64,000 bases of DNA from Patagioenas fasciata (Eukaryota; Chordata; Aves; Columbiformes; Columbidae). Both the position numbers and the translations under genes were made by a program. The DNA lies in contig NC_092521.1 of the NCBI RefSeq assembly GCF_037038585.1, forward strand, positions 106,222,398 through 106,286,397, read 5' to 3'. A model generated the notes under the pieces. That model was not told the DNA's origin, ran no database searches, and saw only the letters and a list, made by a program, of their open reading frames with translations. Shown here piece after piece: positions 36,539 through 47,610 of this stretch (its first letter is position 1; each line of letters opens with the position of its first letter).

Positions 36539-39500
36539 AGGCGTAATACAGTGGTGATGAAATGCTCTGTCAAATCAAAAGTTAATTTAGTCTTTTCTAG
36601 AACTGTACCTTCATTGGAATGTCTTGAGTTTCCTTTAATTTCTTGGCTGAATTTACTTCTGTTTGAATAACCTGTGATCATCTGAGGTATTTTAGCTATG
36701 CCATATCTATTGCATATACTTTACATAAGCACTACCTTATCTCATAAGAGATCAAAAGCACTTCTTTTCTCAGTAAAACAATAGGTGTCTAAGCTTGGCT
36801 GATTTCCTATACAGTTTCCTCTGGATTTGGTAATGAGGATTGTAGCCATACAGAAAAGACAAGACCTTTTAAAAGTCCAGCAGGATGTCCCAAAGATTTT
36901 GCGCATATCCTCACTTATGGCTCCCTAAAACAGTTTTCGGTTTTGCCCTTGGCCTTCCAAGTTCACCATTCTGTGGTTTATCCAGTACATTCCCAAAGGT
37001 GAGGGATGTAAAACAGCCTCCATTCCCTTATGCTTCTCTTTCTTCTACAGAGACAAGCACAATAAACCTCCTTTTGCACAGGGTTTTGTCTAATGCATTG
37101 TGTTGGTGAGGAGTGAAGTTCTGCACTGAGGAGGCAGCAAACCAAATTGTTGGTTGCCTTCCCCCAGCAATACAAAGCAGCCTCTGAGGACTCTGCTGAA
37201 GCTCTTGCAAAGTTTATTTCACAAAACCGTACCAGCACAGTGCTGTACAGCTGTAAGTGTGATGCCAGCAGGTAAGTGCCTCCAGTTACCTCCTTTGTTG
37301 TATCACCTTATTGGTTGGTAGAATGTATCTTGCTGCTTTCAGCTGTTTTAAAGAAAGTCTAGGACTAGTGTCAAAAACAAACATAGAAAAATTAATCCAA
37401 TGCCAATTTCAAAAAGGGAGAAGGTGGGTTCCTGAATAACTAGAAGTTCATCTGCATAAAATACTGCCTTCTTCTGCCGGGACTGTGTATTGTTCTGCTT
37501 CATAAGTAAAACCGGCACCTGGAGGATTCACATTTATTTGGCAAGCTACAATGCATGACAGAGTAAAGAAAATCCCAGACAACCACACACACTTGTGTTG
37601 GAACGTGGGTAAAGGAGCCACAGAACAAATCTGGGAAGGGTACTATAATGGGGGAGTAGGCAAGTGTCAGAGTCTTCCCAGCTTCTCACCTGTAATGCTG
37701 TAGACAGAGCAGAGAGGAAGATATTAGAAAATCTTACCTAGTATCAGCCAATTTTAGATCTCTGCTGACAGGTTCTGTCAACTCAAGAGGGTTAAAAGTG
37801 CTCTGATGTAAAACTAGAGACTTGGTTAGCTTCTAGGTGATCCAAAACAAACAAACAAACAAACAAACAAACAAACAAACAAACAAACAAAAACAACAAA
37901 AAAACCAACCAACCAAAAAAAAACAGGATGCTCAAGTTAATGCCCAGCACTCTGTCACTAGATATACCTTAACAGCTCAGGAGAACTTGATTTTACAGCA
38001 CTGAAAGTGAATGTTGTAGCAGTAGTTGAGGTATCATTGCAAACTAAGCTAGTTTTCCAGTAAAAAAAAAAAAAAAGAAAAAAAAAAAAAAGACTGAATG
38101 CCAACCATAGCTTACAGGTTGCACAGCATGCGTTTAAATGATTTTTTGATGTCTTCTTAACTTATGTTCTTCCTTCTAACATGTTTTATTGATTAAACAT
38201 ACAATGGTTAAATTAAAAGTGAACGGATGTGACCTATTTATATTTACAGAGCACTAAAAACTATATCAGTAATCTAACTCACTGAGCCAAGCAGCTATGA
38301 TTTAGAAAATGCCAGAAATTGGGTTCCAATATGGTCTTGCTTATATTTGGACAGACTTCCACATGCTCCCTTGTCCTCACCTCTGCTCTTTACCTTTCCC
38401 TCCTCCTGACCTTGCATTTTTTCATCCTAGACTTGACCCATGACTTCTCAGCCAGACATGAGTGGTTTGAATTTTGCTAGGCCAAAGCTCTACTCCTTTG
38501 GGATGAGTAGTGACACTTCCTCTTGCTTGGAGAGGACATTCCATGTAAAGCAGCTGCAAACCTATGTGTAGTGATTCCTCCACCCTGGCAGCAGGACCAG
38601 CTAACAGGTTGTACCCGGAGGTGAAGGCTGACCATTTTAGAAGCATGTTGTGCTACAATAGCCAGTCCCTGGCCTTTTCAGAACAAAGAAAACAGACAGC
38701 TTGTTCATAGATCATTTCTTTTTTCCAGAATATTTAGATGCCTTCTGAAGACTGTTGCCTATGCAGCCATCTCCCTGTTTTCTCCTTGACTAAAACCAGT
38801 CCTGGTCCACCCATTTATTTTATTCCCTCCTTCTTCTGCTTCCCACAAACTCCTGTCTGTCTTCTCTTTTCAGTCTTACATATATATGCTATCTATTTGT
38901 GACTCTCTGGGCCAGGAAGAGTATGTAGAGGCCATGGTTCTAGTGCCCAGTGAGGATCAGCACTATGTCTATTTCGAATATTCCATTTGAGCCTGGAGTA
39001 TGGAATGCATTGCATTATAGAAGAAGTGTGCATGCATTGCTTCATGCAGAATAGCTGTGAATGACTGATGAAGAGTTGTAGCACACAGATCCATGTGCAG
39101 AAAGGATTTGGACCTCTTTGCCAAGAAGCCAACTGCTCTGCAGATGTGTGCAAGAATTTTCAAACTTTTGTGATATTCTAAAATGCATTTTGATAGGACT
39201 GAAGTAAAAGTTTTATTGTTCACACCTGCATGTTAAAATGTTATTGCATGAAGTACAGTATAACTAAAATATGTAACACGTATAACATTACTTTGAATAG
39301 TATTGAATCCAGAATGCTGAACTGCAATAAAATATTGCTGGTATATGACGACAGTATTTTACTGACACAAAACTATTTTTCCCTCAGAACTTGTTGGGAG
39401 AAAATTATATATTTAAGGTGAGTGGGAATTTGTACCCTTCTGGAATGGAATCAGGTATTTTTTCTGTTTTAAATCAAACAATTTCCAACTTCAGAGCCAA

Positions 39501-39640
39501 CTTTTTCCAAGTGCTTAAGAACTTCAAACCAGCTGCACGCAATTACCTTTGCTGTGGTGATAGGAGCTCCTTTGTGGAAATCCTGTCCTTAGGCCTGTTT
39601 TGTGATAGATACCCTATCTTTGTCTCTTGAATTTCTTAGA
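36539..39640. other. LRRC14B 3' UTR and intergenic DNA
   Basis: An AATAAA at 37061-37066 is a candidate poly(A) signal. Simple repeats are (CAAA)n at 37842-37924 and two A runs at 38060-38092. No further gene was recognised up to the CR1 at 39645. Confidence 0.55.
37842..37924. repeat. (CAAA)n microsatellite
   Basis: About twelve uninterrupted CAAA units, followed by degenerate CAA/CCAA units and an A run. Confidence 0.95.
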
Positions 39641-39644
39641 ATCG

Positions 39645-39875
39645 TAGAACAATTTTGGTTGGAAAATACCTTTAACACCATCAAGTCCAATCATTAACCT
39701 AATACAGCCAAATCCATCTCTACACCACGTTCCTAATAACCTCTGCTATGCATCTTTTAAACACCTTCAGGGACGATGACTCAACCATTCCCTGGGCAGC
39801 CTGTTCCACTGCTTCACAACCCTTTCCATGAACGAATTTTTCCTAATATCCAATCTAAACATTCCCTGCAAAGGA
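39645..39875 (-). mobile_element. CR1 LINE 3' end
   Basis: Minus-strand CR1 3' end: TAGAATCGTAGAACAATTTT, CATCAAGTCCAATCATTAAC, GGGACGATGACTCAACCATT, CTGGGCAGCCTGTTCCACTG. It ends directly where the pentanucleotide satellite begins. Confidence 0.88.
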
Positions 39876-40566
39876 CAGTAAGGCAGATCAAAGCACAGAA
39901 AGGCAAAGGCAAGGCAAGACAAGGCAAAGGCAATGCAAGGGAAGGCAAGGCAATGTGGGGCAAGGCAACAAAAAGAAGGCAAAGGCAAGGGAAGAGTAAC
40001 CAAGGGGAGGAAAGGCAAAGGCAAGGCAAGGAACAGCAAACTTAATGCAAGGCAAGGCAAGTTAAGGGCCAGCAAGGCAAAGGCAAGGCAATGCAATGCA
40101 AAGGCATGGCAAGAAAAGGCCAGGCAATGGTAGGCAAGGAAAGAGACAGAAAACCAAAGGCAAGGGAAAGGAACGCAGGGCAAGGAAAGGCAAGGCAAAG
40201 GCAAGGCAATGGATGGCAGGGGAATGAAAGGCAAAGGCAAAGGAAGGTAAGGCAACTAAAGGAACAAGCAGGTCGAGGAAGTCAAAGGCATGACAAGGCA
40301 ACGGAATGTAAAGAAAAGGCAAAAGCAAGACAAGGGAAGACAAGGCAAAGGTAAAGGAAGGCAAGTCAACGAAAGCAAGGCAAAAGCAATGGCAAGCCAG
40401 GCAGTGCAAGGATAGTTGACATCCAGGCAAGATAAAGGCAAGAGCAAGGGAAGGAAAGGCAAGGCAAAAGCAAGGGAATGTAAGACAAGACAAAGGTAAG
40501 GCAGACTAAGGCAAAGCAAGTGAAGGAAAGGAAAACAATGCAAGACAAGGCAATGGAATGCAAGGC
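39876..40566. repeat. Pentanucleotide-type satellite (GGCAA/AAGGC)n
   Basis: About 690 bases consist almost entirely of GGCAA, AAGGC and variants such as GGCAAAGGCAAG. The composition is strongly strand-biased (few T on the plus strand). Open frames on the minus strand here are repeats of Leu, Pro, Cys and Ala and are not genes. Confidence 0.93.
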
Positions 40567-42860
40567 ATGTGTGTATGCATGTGTGCGTGCCTGTGGATAC
40601 ACTGTGTGTATATGTGGGTGCCTGTGCATACAAATGTGTGTTCTCTTTTGCATGTGTGTACACATATGTGGTTGTGCGTGCACTCACGTCTGTGGCTATA
40701 TGGGTTTGTGCGTGCACATGTGCGTGACATATGCATATATGTGAGGGATGTGCACACATGTAGGTGTGTGTTTATACACATGTGTTTGTGTGTGTACACC
40801 TGTTCATCAGTGTACACATGCATGTGCATGTGATTGGGTGCACAAGTTTGTCCATGTATTTGAACACAAGCAACAAGAGAGCTGCTTGCAGGGTCCAACG
40901 AGAAGGAGCCAGAACTGAAAGTTTTTGCTGGCAATCACTCTGGCCTAACAAACTCTACACAGTCACATGAAAACTAATGCTCTGTCATTGATCTACTACG
41001 TATCTCTCACCAAGCCTATCATATCACCAATTAAGAGCAACCTGTGCATTTACACACCTGTTCATATACATGGGTGTGTACATTTGCATGTAAGTGCATT
41101 TTTGTGCATTTGTAAATGTGTGTGCATGAATGTGCAGGTGTATGTATAGATTAGTGCTTGTGCATGCATGCCTGTGCGCACTTGTGTATATATATACGTG
41201 TGGCTGTGTGGACACATGCCTGCATGTATGTAGGTGTGTGTGTGTGTCTATCTTGTTGCACGCGTGTAGACTTCGGTGTGTGCACAGCATGTGGCTAGGT
41301 GTGTGTGTACTCACACTGAAACACTAATAATATGTGGCTGGTCAACAAGATATCCCTCACCAAGCCAATCATATCAGCAAAGAGCAACAAAGTGTGGGTC
41401 ACACACACATGCATGTATGTTGTAGTGCGTACACACATGTGTACATATGATTGTGCATGTATGCTTGTGGTTGTTTACATGGGTTTGGGTGCATGTGTGC
41501 ATGTATGTGTGGGTATATGGATGCCTGTACATAAATGCGTGTGTATTCACGTGTGTGGACATTCATGTATGTGTATATGTGAACAGAGACCTACACAGGT
41601 ATACACATGCCTTCCCATACATGAAAATGCTTTTGAGCACACGTATATACACTCACATGAATGTAGACATGCACCCACATGTGTATATGCATGCCCTAAC
41701 TTACATGCAAATGCTAATACATACACACACACACACGTATGTGCATACTCATGTCTATGCACACAAGTGTGCATACAAACTTACAGCTGTATATATTCAC
41801 ATACACATTCACACTTGTGTGCACACAGACTCACATACTCTCACACGTGTGAGAACCGTCGTGTTGTGTTTCTTTGGCAATATGTCTTAATGAGGGATAT
41901 CTTACAATCAACAGAGATTACCCATTCTTGTGCATCTGTGAGGTGTCTATCAAGCAAAGTTATTGCCAGCGACAACTTTCAGTTCTGGTTTGTTTGTGTG
42001 GAAGCCTTGCCAAGCAGTTATCCATTGCATGTGTCTACATAAAGGGACAAGCTTGTGCACCCAGTTACACTCACATGTGTGTCTGTGCACACGCACATGT
42101 GTAAACACACACCCACACCCACCTTACAGCGTGTGCACACTCATGTTGACTGAAACACACAGATGTACATGCATATGCACACACCCCCAAATACATGAGT
42201 TCCCACACACATGCATACAAGCACATGTGTGAGCACACACACAAACACATTTGCACACACATCTACACATGTATAGACACACCCTCAAGTATACTCAAAT
42301 GTGTGTGCACAGACACAGGGGCATATGTGTATATGGACACCTGTGTGTCTATGTGGCTGTGTGTACACACGAGTGCATGTATGTGGGTTCATTTTTGCCC
42401 ACAGGTGTGAGTGTATATTGGTGTATGTGTGTCAACAGGTGTGTTCTCTTGTGCACACACATGAAGGTGCATGTGTATATACACTTAGGTGCCTGTGAAA
42501 ATGCAAGTGTGCATCTGTGGGTGAATTTGTGTGAACATGTGCACAAATGGGTTTGTCTGTGCAGACACATACATGCAGACAAAAATGTGTGTGAAGTTGT
42601 ATGTATACATGCATGGGGGTGTGTACGCACATTTGTGTGCATGCACCCATATATATATATATATATATATTTATATCTACATGTTTCCACATACACGCAC
42701 AGGCATGGGCAAACTCACAATCACATAAATGACCTCAATTGTCCAAGCAAATGTGTGTGCATAACCCCACATTTGTATACACATGCACCAACATACATGC
42801 ACATGTGTACACACGTGCCCATATACAATGTGCACAAGGGCGTGCACATAGAAGCACGCT
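40567..42860. repeat. Alternating TG/CA satellite block with three copies of a conserved core
   Basis: About 2.3 kb of irregular purine-pyrimidine alternation (GTGTGCATGTG-like). The block is TG-rich on the plus strand to about 41590, CA-rich to about 42290, TG-rich to about 42640 and CA-rich to about 42840. Three non-TG core segments interrupt it (about 40880-41045, 41318-41395 and 41862-42025), the third in inverted orientation. Open frames up to 236 codons on both strands are Cys/Val/His/Thr-rich products of the repeat and not genes. A short TATA run lies at 42650-42672. Confidence 0.9.
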
Positions 42861-43025
42861 GACCCTGACACTTGACTCCTAATCCTGATCCTGAACACAA
42901 ACTCTAAGCCCTGACCCTAACACTGAACATTATTCTTGACACTAACCCTTGACCCTAACTTTAATCCTGATCTTTAAAACTGACCCTGACCTCAGGCCAA
43001 ACCCTAACCCTGACCCTAATATTTG
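42861..43025. repeat. Degenerate CCCTAA-like (telomere-type) repeats
   Basis: The stretch is built of CCCTAA and near variants (CCCTGA, CCTGAT, CACTAA). The clearest part is AAACCCTAACCCTGACCCTA near 42998. It continues directly from the TG/CA block. Confidence 0.8.
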
Positions 43026-43724
43026 AGTCTGGCATCTTCTTGCTTCTCATTGGTTCCTTTCACTGACCCCAGGCAGGCCTTTATTCATTTTAGCTGCAAA
43101 CATTGTTTATATTTTGTCTGAATTAATCCTATTTTGTTCAGCAAAGTGCAAAAGAAGGCCTTATCTTGCAGGTGTCCATGGTGATCTGTAGATGGTAGAC
43201 TAAGTAGATACAAGTTTGGTGATATGACTAGAATTTTACAACATACAGCTTAAGATTTCAGCGAATTCAGCTTACTAACTAACATGAAGAAGATAGTATA
43301 TTAAAATAATGACCATATAATTCTAAGTGATTCATTCTATTTAATATGCAGTTACTTAAGCTAAATGAGCAATATGAAACTTAAATTTGGCTCATCCCGT
43401 GATGTGTGAGCAATAAAAGATTGTCACCATAGAGCCAGCCTGTGTAGCGGAGAGAACTCACTGTAGCTCATGCAGGCTGTCACATTCATGGAATAAAGCA
43501 CTTGGCTCATCGTCAATCACACACAGTAGGGAAGATCTGCACAAGACTCCTTGCACCCACAACTGATTGGTATTCAGTGCCATTCTGCTTCCTTATGGGT
43601 TTCTTGAAAGGAGATCTTGGCCCAGCTGCGGCTCAGGCCTTTACCTCCTCCAGAGCCTGGACCAAACTGCTACTGGTTTGGCTTGGGGAGGGTAGGATGA
43701 GTGTATCCATCACACAGAGTGAGA
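43026..43724. other. Spacer between the two telomere-like arrays
   Basis: About 700 bases without a gene. The stretch at 43400-43515, with AATAAA-type signals (near 43411 and 43491), resembles the end of a retroviral LTR, but no element ends were found. The open frame 43502-43801 runs into the TTAGGG-like repeats and has no recognisable content. Confidence 0.4.
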
Positions 43725-43970
43725 GATTTTGGGTTAGGGTTGGGTTTGGGACCACTAGGGTTAGAGTTAGGTTCAGGGCCACTATGGTTAGTTCGAGCTG
43801 ACATCCACTTATTTTGGAACTGAGCTCTGGTCATAGTGAGCACAGAGGAGAAGGTTTAGGATTAGGTATAGGGTTAGTGCTAAGGTTAGATTTATGTCCA
43901 TTAATGTTAGCACCATTAAGACTAGGGTAAGCACTAGGGCAATTAGGTTTAATGTTAAGAGCTAGCATCT
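43725..43970. repeat. Degenerate TTAGGG-like repeats, opposite orientation
   Basis: Contains GGGTTAGGGTTGGGTTTGGG near 43732, ACTAGGGTTAGAGTTAGG near 43754, and further variants to about 43950. Each half ends in a related segment: GAGCTGACATCCACTT near 43795 and GAGCTAGCATCTACTT near 43960. The array is thus a two-unit duplication with period about 165 bases. Confidence 0.8.
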
Positions 43971-44780
43971 ACTTTCACTCTAAGAGTAAAGTCCCATCCC
44001 AATTCCAGCCAAGCATTCTGACACCTGCTTTGGCTAGAAGTGATTATGTAGTCACATCATGAGGCAGTTGGCTTACTGATCTCTCTGGGAAAAAAATATA
44101 AAAAATAATTTTTGCCAAATGGTTACAAACTCTGATGGTGCTATGTCACAACTCTTTGCTTTTTCTTTCTCACCATGGTCCATCCTGTACCTCTTGCTAC
44201 CCTCCATCTTATCCACCTGCCTTGGCTTTTAAACTACTTTGTACCTTTCCTACTACACTTACAAAGGTTATGTGGGGAGGTGGAACAAAAAAGACAGTGA
44301 TCCTCATTTTATTTCCTGATGTTTCAAACGCCACAAGGTGCTTGCCATGACAGATTTGGAGGTTTAGGTGCCAAACTAGTAAATGCTTACTGAATATACT
44401 CAAAAAGAATTTTGGAGGCTAAAACGATGACATTTCATTTTCACTCAGTTCTTTAAAAGGAATAAGAATGCAACTCTTATATCCTAGAATGAGACCAGCT
44501 TATTTCCTAAAGACTCTAGTCTTCAAGGCATTTCAGGACTATAATTTCTCAGTAGAATTATTATTAAATATTTATGTATTTGTAAGCATTCAACACCAGA
44601 ATAAAAAAATAATAGAAAAACAAACCTCCCAATCTTAGTTTGAAATATTTGACCTCTTAAACTCTTATTCTGTGAGGGCACAAATGATACTACCAGGGAA
44701 AAACTGGACAGTATCAAAACTGGCTACAGACCTCATGGCAGGGGTGGTGGGGGCAGTAGTGAAGGGTATGGGGAAAAGCC
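43971..44780. other. Intergenic stretch, no gene recognised
   Basis: No recognisable coding sequence or repeat family. The minus-strand frame 44523-44717 has no recognisable content. Confidence 0.4.
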
Positions 44781-45640
44781 CAGCTGGTGTTCTTTGTCAA
44801 TCCTGGGTAACTAGAAAGGAACTAAAAGCAAGCAGAGACCTGACATGCACTCTGCTGGTCTCCAAAACACACCAAGAAGCATGTGGAGGCACTCACATTT
44901 CAATGAAAGAGACAGAGACACCCTGGCTATACATAAAGCACTGGAAGCACTCCAGGCAAAGCATCCTTGCCCAAACCTACTGCTGACTCTAAGCCTAAGA
45001 CACCCATAGTGGTGTACCATTAAGTGTTACTGTGCATCATGACCTTCTGAATGCCTTTCAGTACGCTTCAGGCACATCTGGGAGCTGTGTCAAGTGTACC
45101 AGAATCATATGAGGGGTCTTCTGTGCTCCCCACTGCTCTCAAGAGTGTTTCTGAGGCAAAACAGGGTTTCGAGTGACATTTTGCACATACCAGGCTCTAA
45201 GTATCTTACAGTATGGCCACAGGAGCCTCCATTAGCCTTGCCTTGCACAATGGCCCTCTGAGAGCCTTTTAATATGTCAAAAGAGAAGTCAAAATATATT
45301 TAGAGTGCACCAAGGGCATCCGATTACATTTCTCTCCTCCCCAGTGGTCCAAGAATGCCTTTTCATGTATTATTTTATATGCTGTGCAAACCTAGCACCT
45401 TCAGATGCCTTCTGGTAGCCCACAGGGCTCTGTCTTTCATTGTACCTAAGGGCCCCTGGATTGCCTTTGATACGCCCCCAGGGTATCTCTGAATGCCTAT
45501 ACATACACCTGATCCTTAACTAAAGCCTAAACCTACACACAGTGGTATGCAGGTGCTTTCTGGTGTACAGCATGCCTTTCCAAGTGCCTCTTGGCATGCC
45601 ACAGCAGTGTTTGACAGTGGTCTAAAGTTCACTGGGTCAT
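44781..45640. repeat. Degenerate minisatellite with longer-period duplication
   Basis: Variants of a GAATGCCTTTTGATACGC-like motif recur near 45050, 45259, 45350, 45402, 45463, 45494 and 45577, mostly 30-90 bases apart. On a larger scale, the segment GCCTAAGACACCCATAGTGG near 44992 is repeated as GCCTAAACCTACACACAGTG near 45526, about 535 bases later. The repeats are old and diverged. Confidence 0.6.
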
Positions 45641-45959
45641 CTGATCAGCTTTCTGTGTTCCCTCTGTTGCTGCACATCAAACAACAGAGACTGGTAATAG
45701 CTACTTTCAGCTTTGGTTGTTTATAACTTCATTTTGCTTTGCCCAAGAGCACCAAGATAAAAGCACTGGCCTTGAACTTAGTGAGGAATTTGGGCCCTGC
45801 ATCACTGCTATCCTACTCCGAGCAGGTATGTTGATTGTTCTACTCTAAGAGTTTATATATGATTAAATAAAACCATTCTTTTGTAATACAATCTTCCAAT
45901 ACCCAACAAAAACTTTAGGTCTTAAACATTAACAGCACTAAACAATGTGTCCAAAAACA

Positions 45960-46921
45960 GGAAGAATTGAATGAAGCAAGTTTTTATTGAACATCTAAAT
46001 TTTTCAAAAATTTCAAATGAAACACACTGAAGAGGTCATTCATTTCAGAAAAGCAGATTTTATTTAACAGTAGCACAAACACTTTCAAAATATACATATT
46101 TGAAAACAGACTGCATTTCATCAACTAACTTGTGGTTTACCAATTGTTACAGTTATATCTGCAACCAGGTAGAGTGACTGCATCATAGCCTTTGTATGAG
46201 TTGGGTGCTCTCAGGTTTCACTGGTATAACTGCAATATACTATAACTTCTAGTAGCTCATAAAAAAACCAAAACAAAACAAACACAAAACAAAATGAAAC
46301 ACATAACTTGTCAATTTACTGTTACTGTCACCTGGAGGCTTCAGCTAACAAAGTATTTTAAATAGAGAAATGTGATTTTTAAAAAAGTGTAGCAAATTAT
46401 TAACTTCAAGGAAACACTTTATGCATGTAATAGACAAATTTGAGTGGGCATACATATTTCTAAAGTTTCCTGAACCAGGACTAATCCCAACACAACCAAC
46501 ATAGCAGCATTTTGGTAAGGGAGGAAGCCAACTTTTCCTAAAACCTTTCCCTTTTATTTAGATGCAGAACAAATTAAAATAATCAAAAGTTGCTTACATT
46601 TCTAGATATTTAAAAATACCACTGCCTTACCATTTATTTTCTGTGTTTCACCAGTTTAACAACTGTCAGAATATGCTACATGTAAATATCCTAACCCATT
46701 CACCATTTACCAATTGACTACAGAAATATTTTCTACATCAATTTATCCTCTTAAAATATAATTTAAATATTTTTTTTAAACAGAAAAACCAGAACACATT
46801 ATCAGAAGATTCAGCTTATGGGTAATTTTTAATGCACTGAAACTCTTATGAAGCTGCTCAAATTATGGCATATAAGTTTTTCTCATTTGGGAGGGGAGTT
46901 TGAACAAATTGTGCAATCAAG
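45960..46921 (-). other. SLC12A7: SLC12A7 3' UTR with two poly(A) signals
   Basis: Downstream of the stop codon (minus strand) the sequence is AT-rich for about 950 bases. AATAAA signals on the minus strand are at 46059-46064 and 45983-45988. The UTR therefore probably ends about 45.95-46.05 kb, close to the minisatellite. Confidence 0.6.
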
Positions 46922-47013
46922 TTAAGAATAAATGGTGATCACTTCACGTCCACTGCCTCGGACCAGGAGAACTCTATCCAGACCTTCTGTCAGAACTTCC
47001 AAAAACTCCATGT
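46922..47013 (-). CDS. SLC12A7: SLC12A7 last exon (C-terminus and stop)
   Basis: After the acceptor ATTTCAG the exon encodes [20 protein letters not shown] followed by GREVITIYS and TAA at 46924-46922. This is the near-invariant C-terminal end of K-Cl cotransporters. The split tyrosine codon (T|AC) joins it in frame to the preceding exon. Confidence 0.95.
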
Positions 47014-47476
47014 CTGAAATATCATTAAGTCAAGGAATCTATTCAGAAAAGAAACAAAATAACCACTAATCTCTCAAAAAGTGTAACATATAATGCAAAA
47101 ATTAAGTTCAACAATTTCATCAAGGAGTTTTCCTGTGTCACCCTTTACTGTCCCATTATGTAATCTACTTGCTTGCTTAAGTGGAAGCAAGGCCCAATTG
47201 GGGGGAAATTTCTAATTCTGCCCTACTCACCTACAGAAAATACTAAAGCACATATTATTTTAAAATAAGTTTAAAATTTAGAAATTCTTTACATCAATTC
47301 CATCAAAAAACCACCGTCAACATTTCTTAAAACTCTGTGGAATCAAAAGTCGTTTTCTTAAAGGTAAATTCATGCTTACTACAATTACTAATGGTTATCC
47401 CAACAAACAAACACCACAATCATAAAAATCAAGTTCCCAATTTCAAGAAATATGGAAGCAATATAGCAGAGGATAC

Positions 47477-47610
47477 AGTTTTCATCTCCTTTTCTGTTTT
47501 TAGGAGGTCCAGGCATATTCAGGAGAACTAGCTGAGCATGCTGTGATTTATCAAGCACTACTCCATTGAGCTTCACAGCTGTGTGCATTCTTCTCACATT
47601 TGTCCGATTC
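47477..47610 (-). CDS. SLC12A7: SLC12A7 exon with [12 protein letters not shown] motif
   Basis: The exon lies between the acceptor GCATGCTAG and a GTATCC donor, in phase with both neighbours. It encodes [20 protein letters not shown] followed by [20 protein letters not shown] and GDEN, part of the cytoplasmic C-terminal domain. NGVVLDKSQ(H/D)A points to KCC4 (SLC12A7) rather than KCC1, 2 or 3, which have NEVI at this position. The start NRTNVRRM differs from the DQSNVRRM seen in most family members. Confidence 0.95.

Noticed and set aside
39767-40493. Minus-strand open frames rich in Leu-Pro-Cys-Ala that look like a repetitive membrane protein
   Set aside because: They are the translation of the GGCAA-type satellite, and one begins inside a CR1.
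41332-42042. A 236-codon open frame, and many others on both strands, in the TG/CA block
   Set aside because: The products are Cys/Val/His/Thr-rich translations of dinucleotide-like repeats, and open frames occur in several frames at once. This is expected when repeats lack stop codons.
43400-43560. Possible second LTR with AATAAA signals
   Set aside because: No TG/CA ends with matching flanking duplications could be found, so it is mentioned only as part of the spacer.
42861-43970. A true chromosome end
   Set aside because: The telomere-like units are degenerate, short and flanked by ordinary sequence with genes on both sides.
44672-44986. A 104-codon plus-strand frame near the minisatellite
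   Set aside because: It overlaps degenerate repeat sequence and has no recognisable content.
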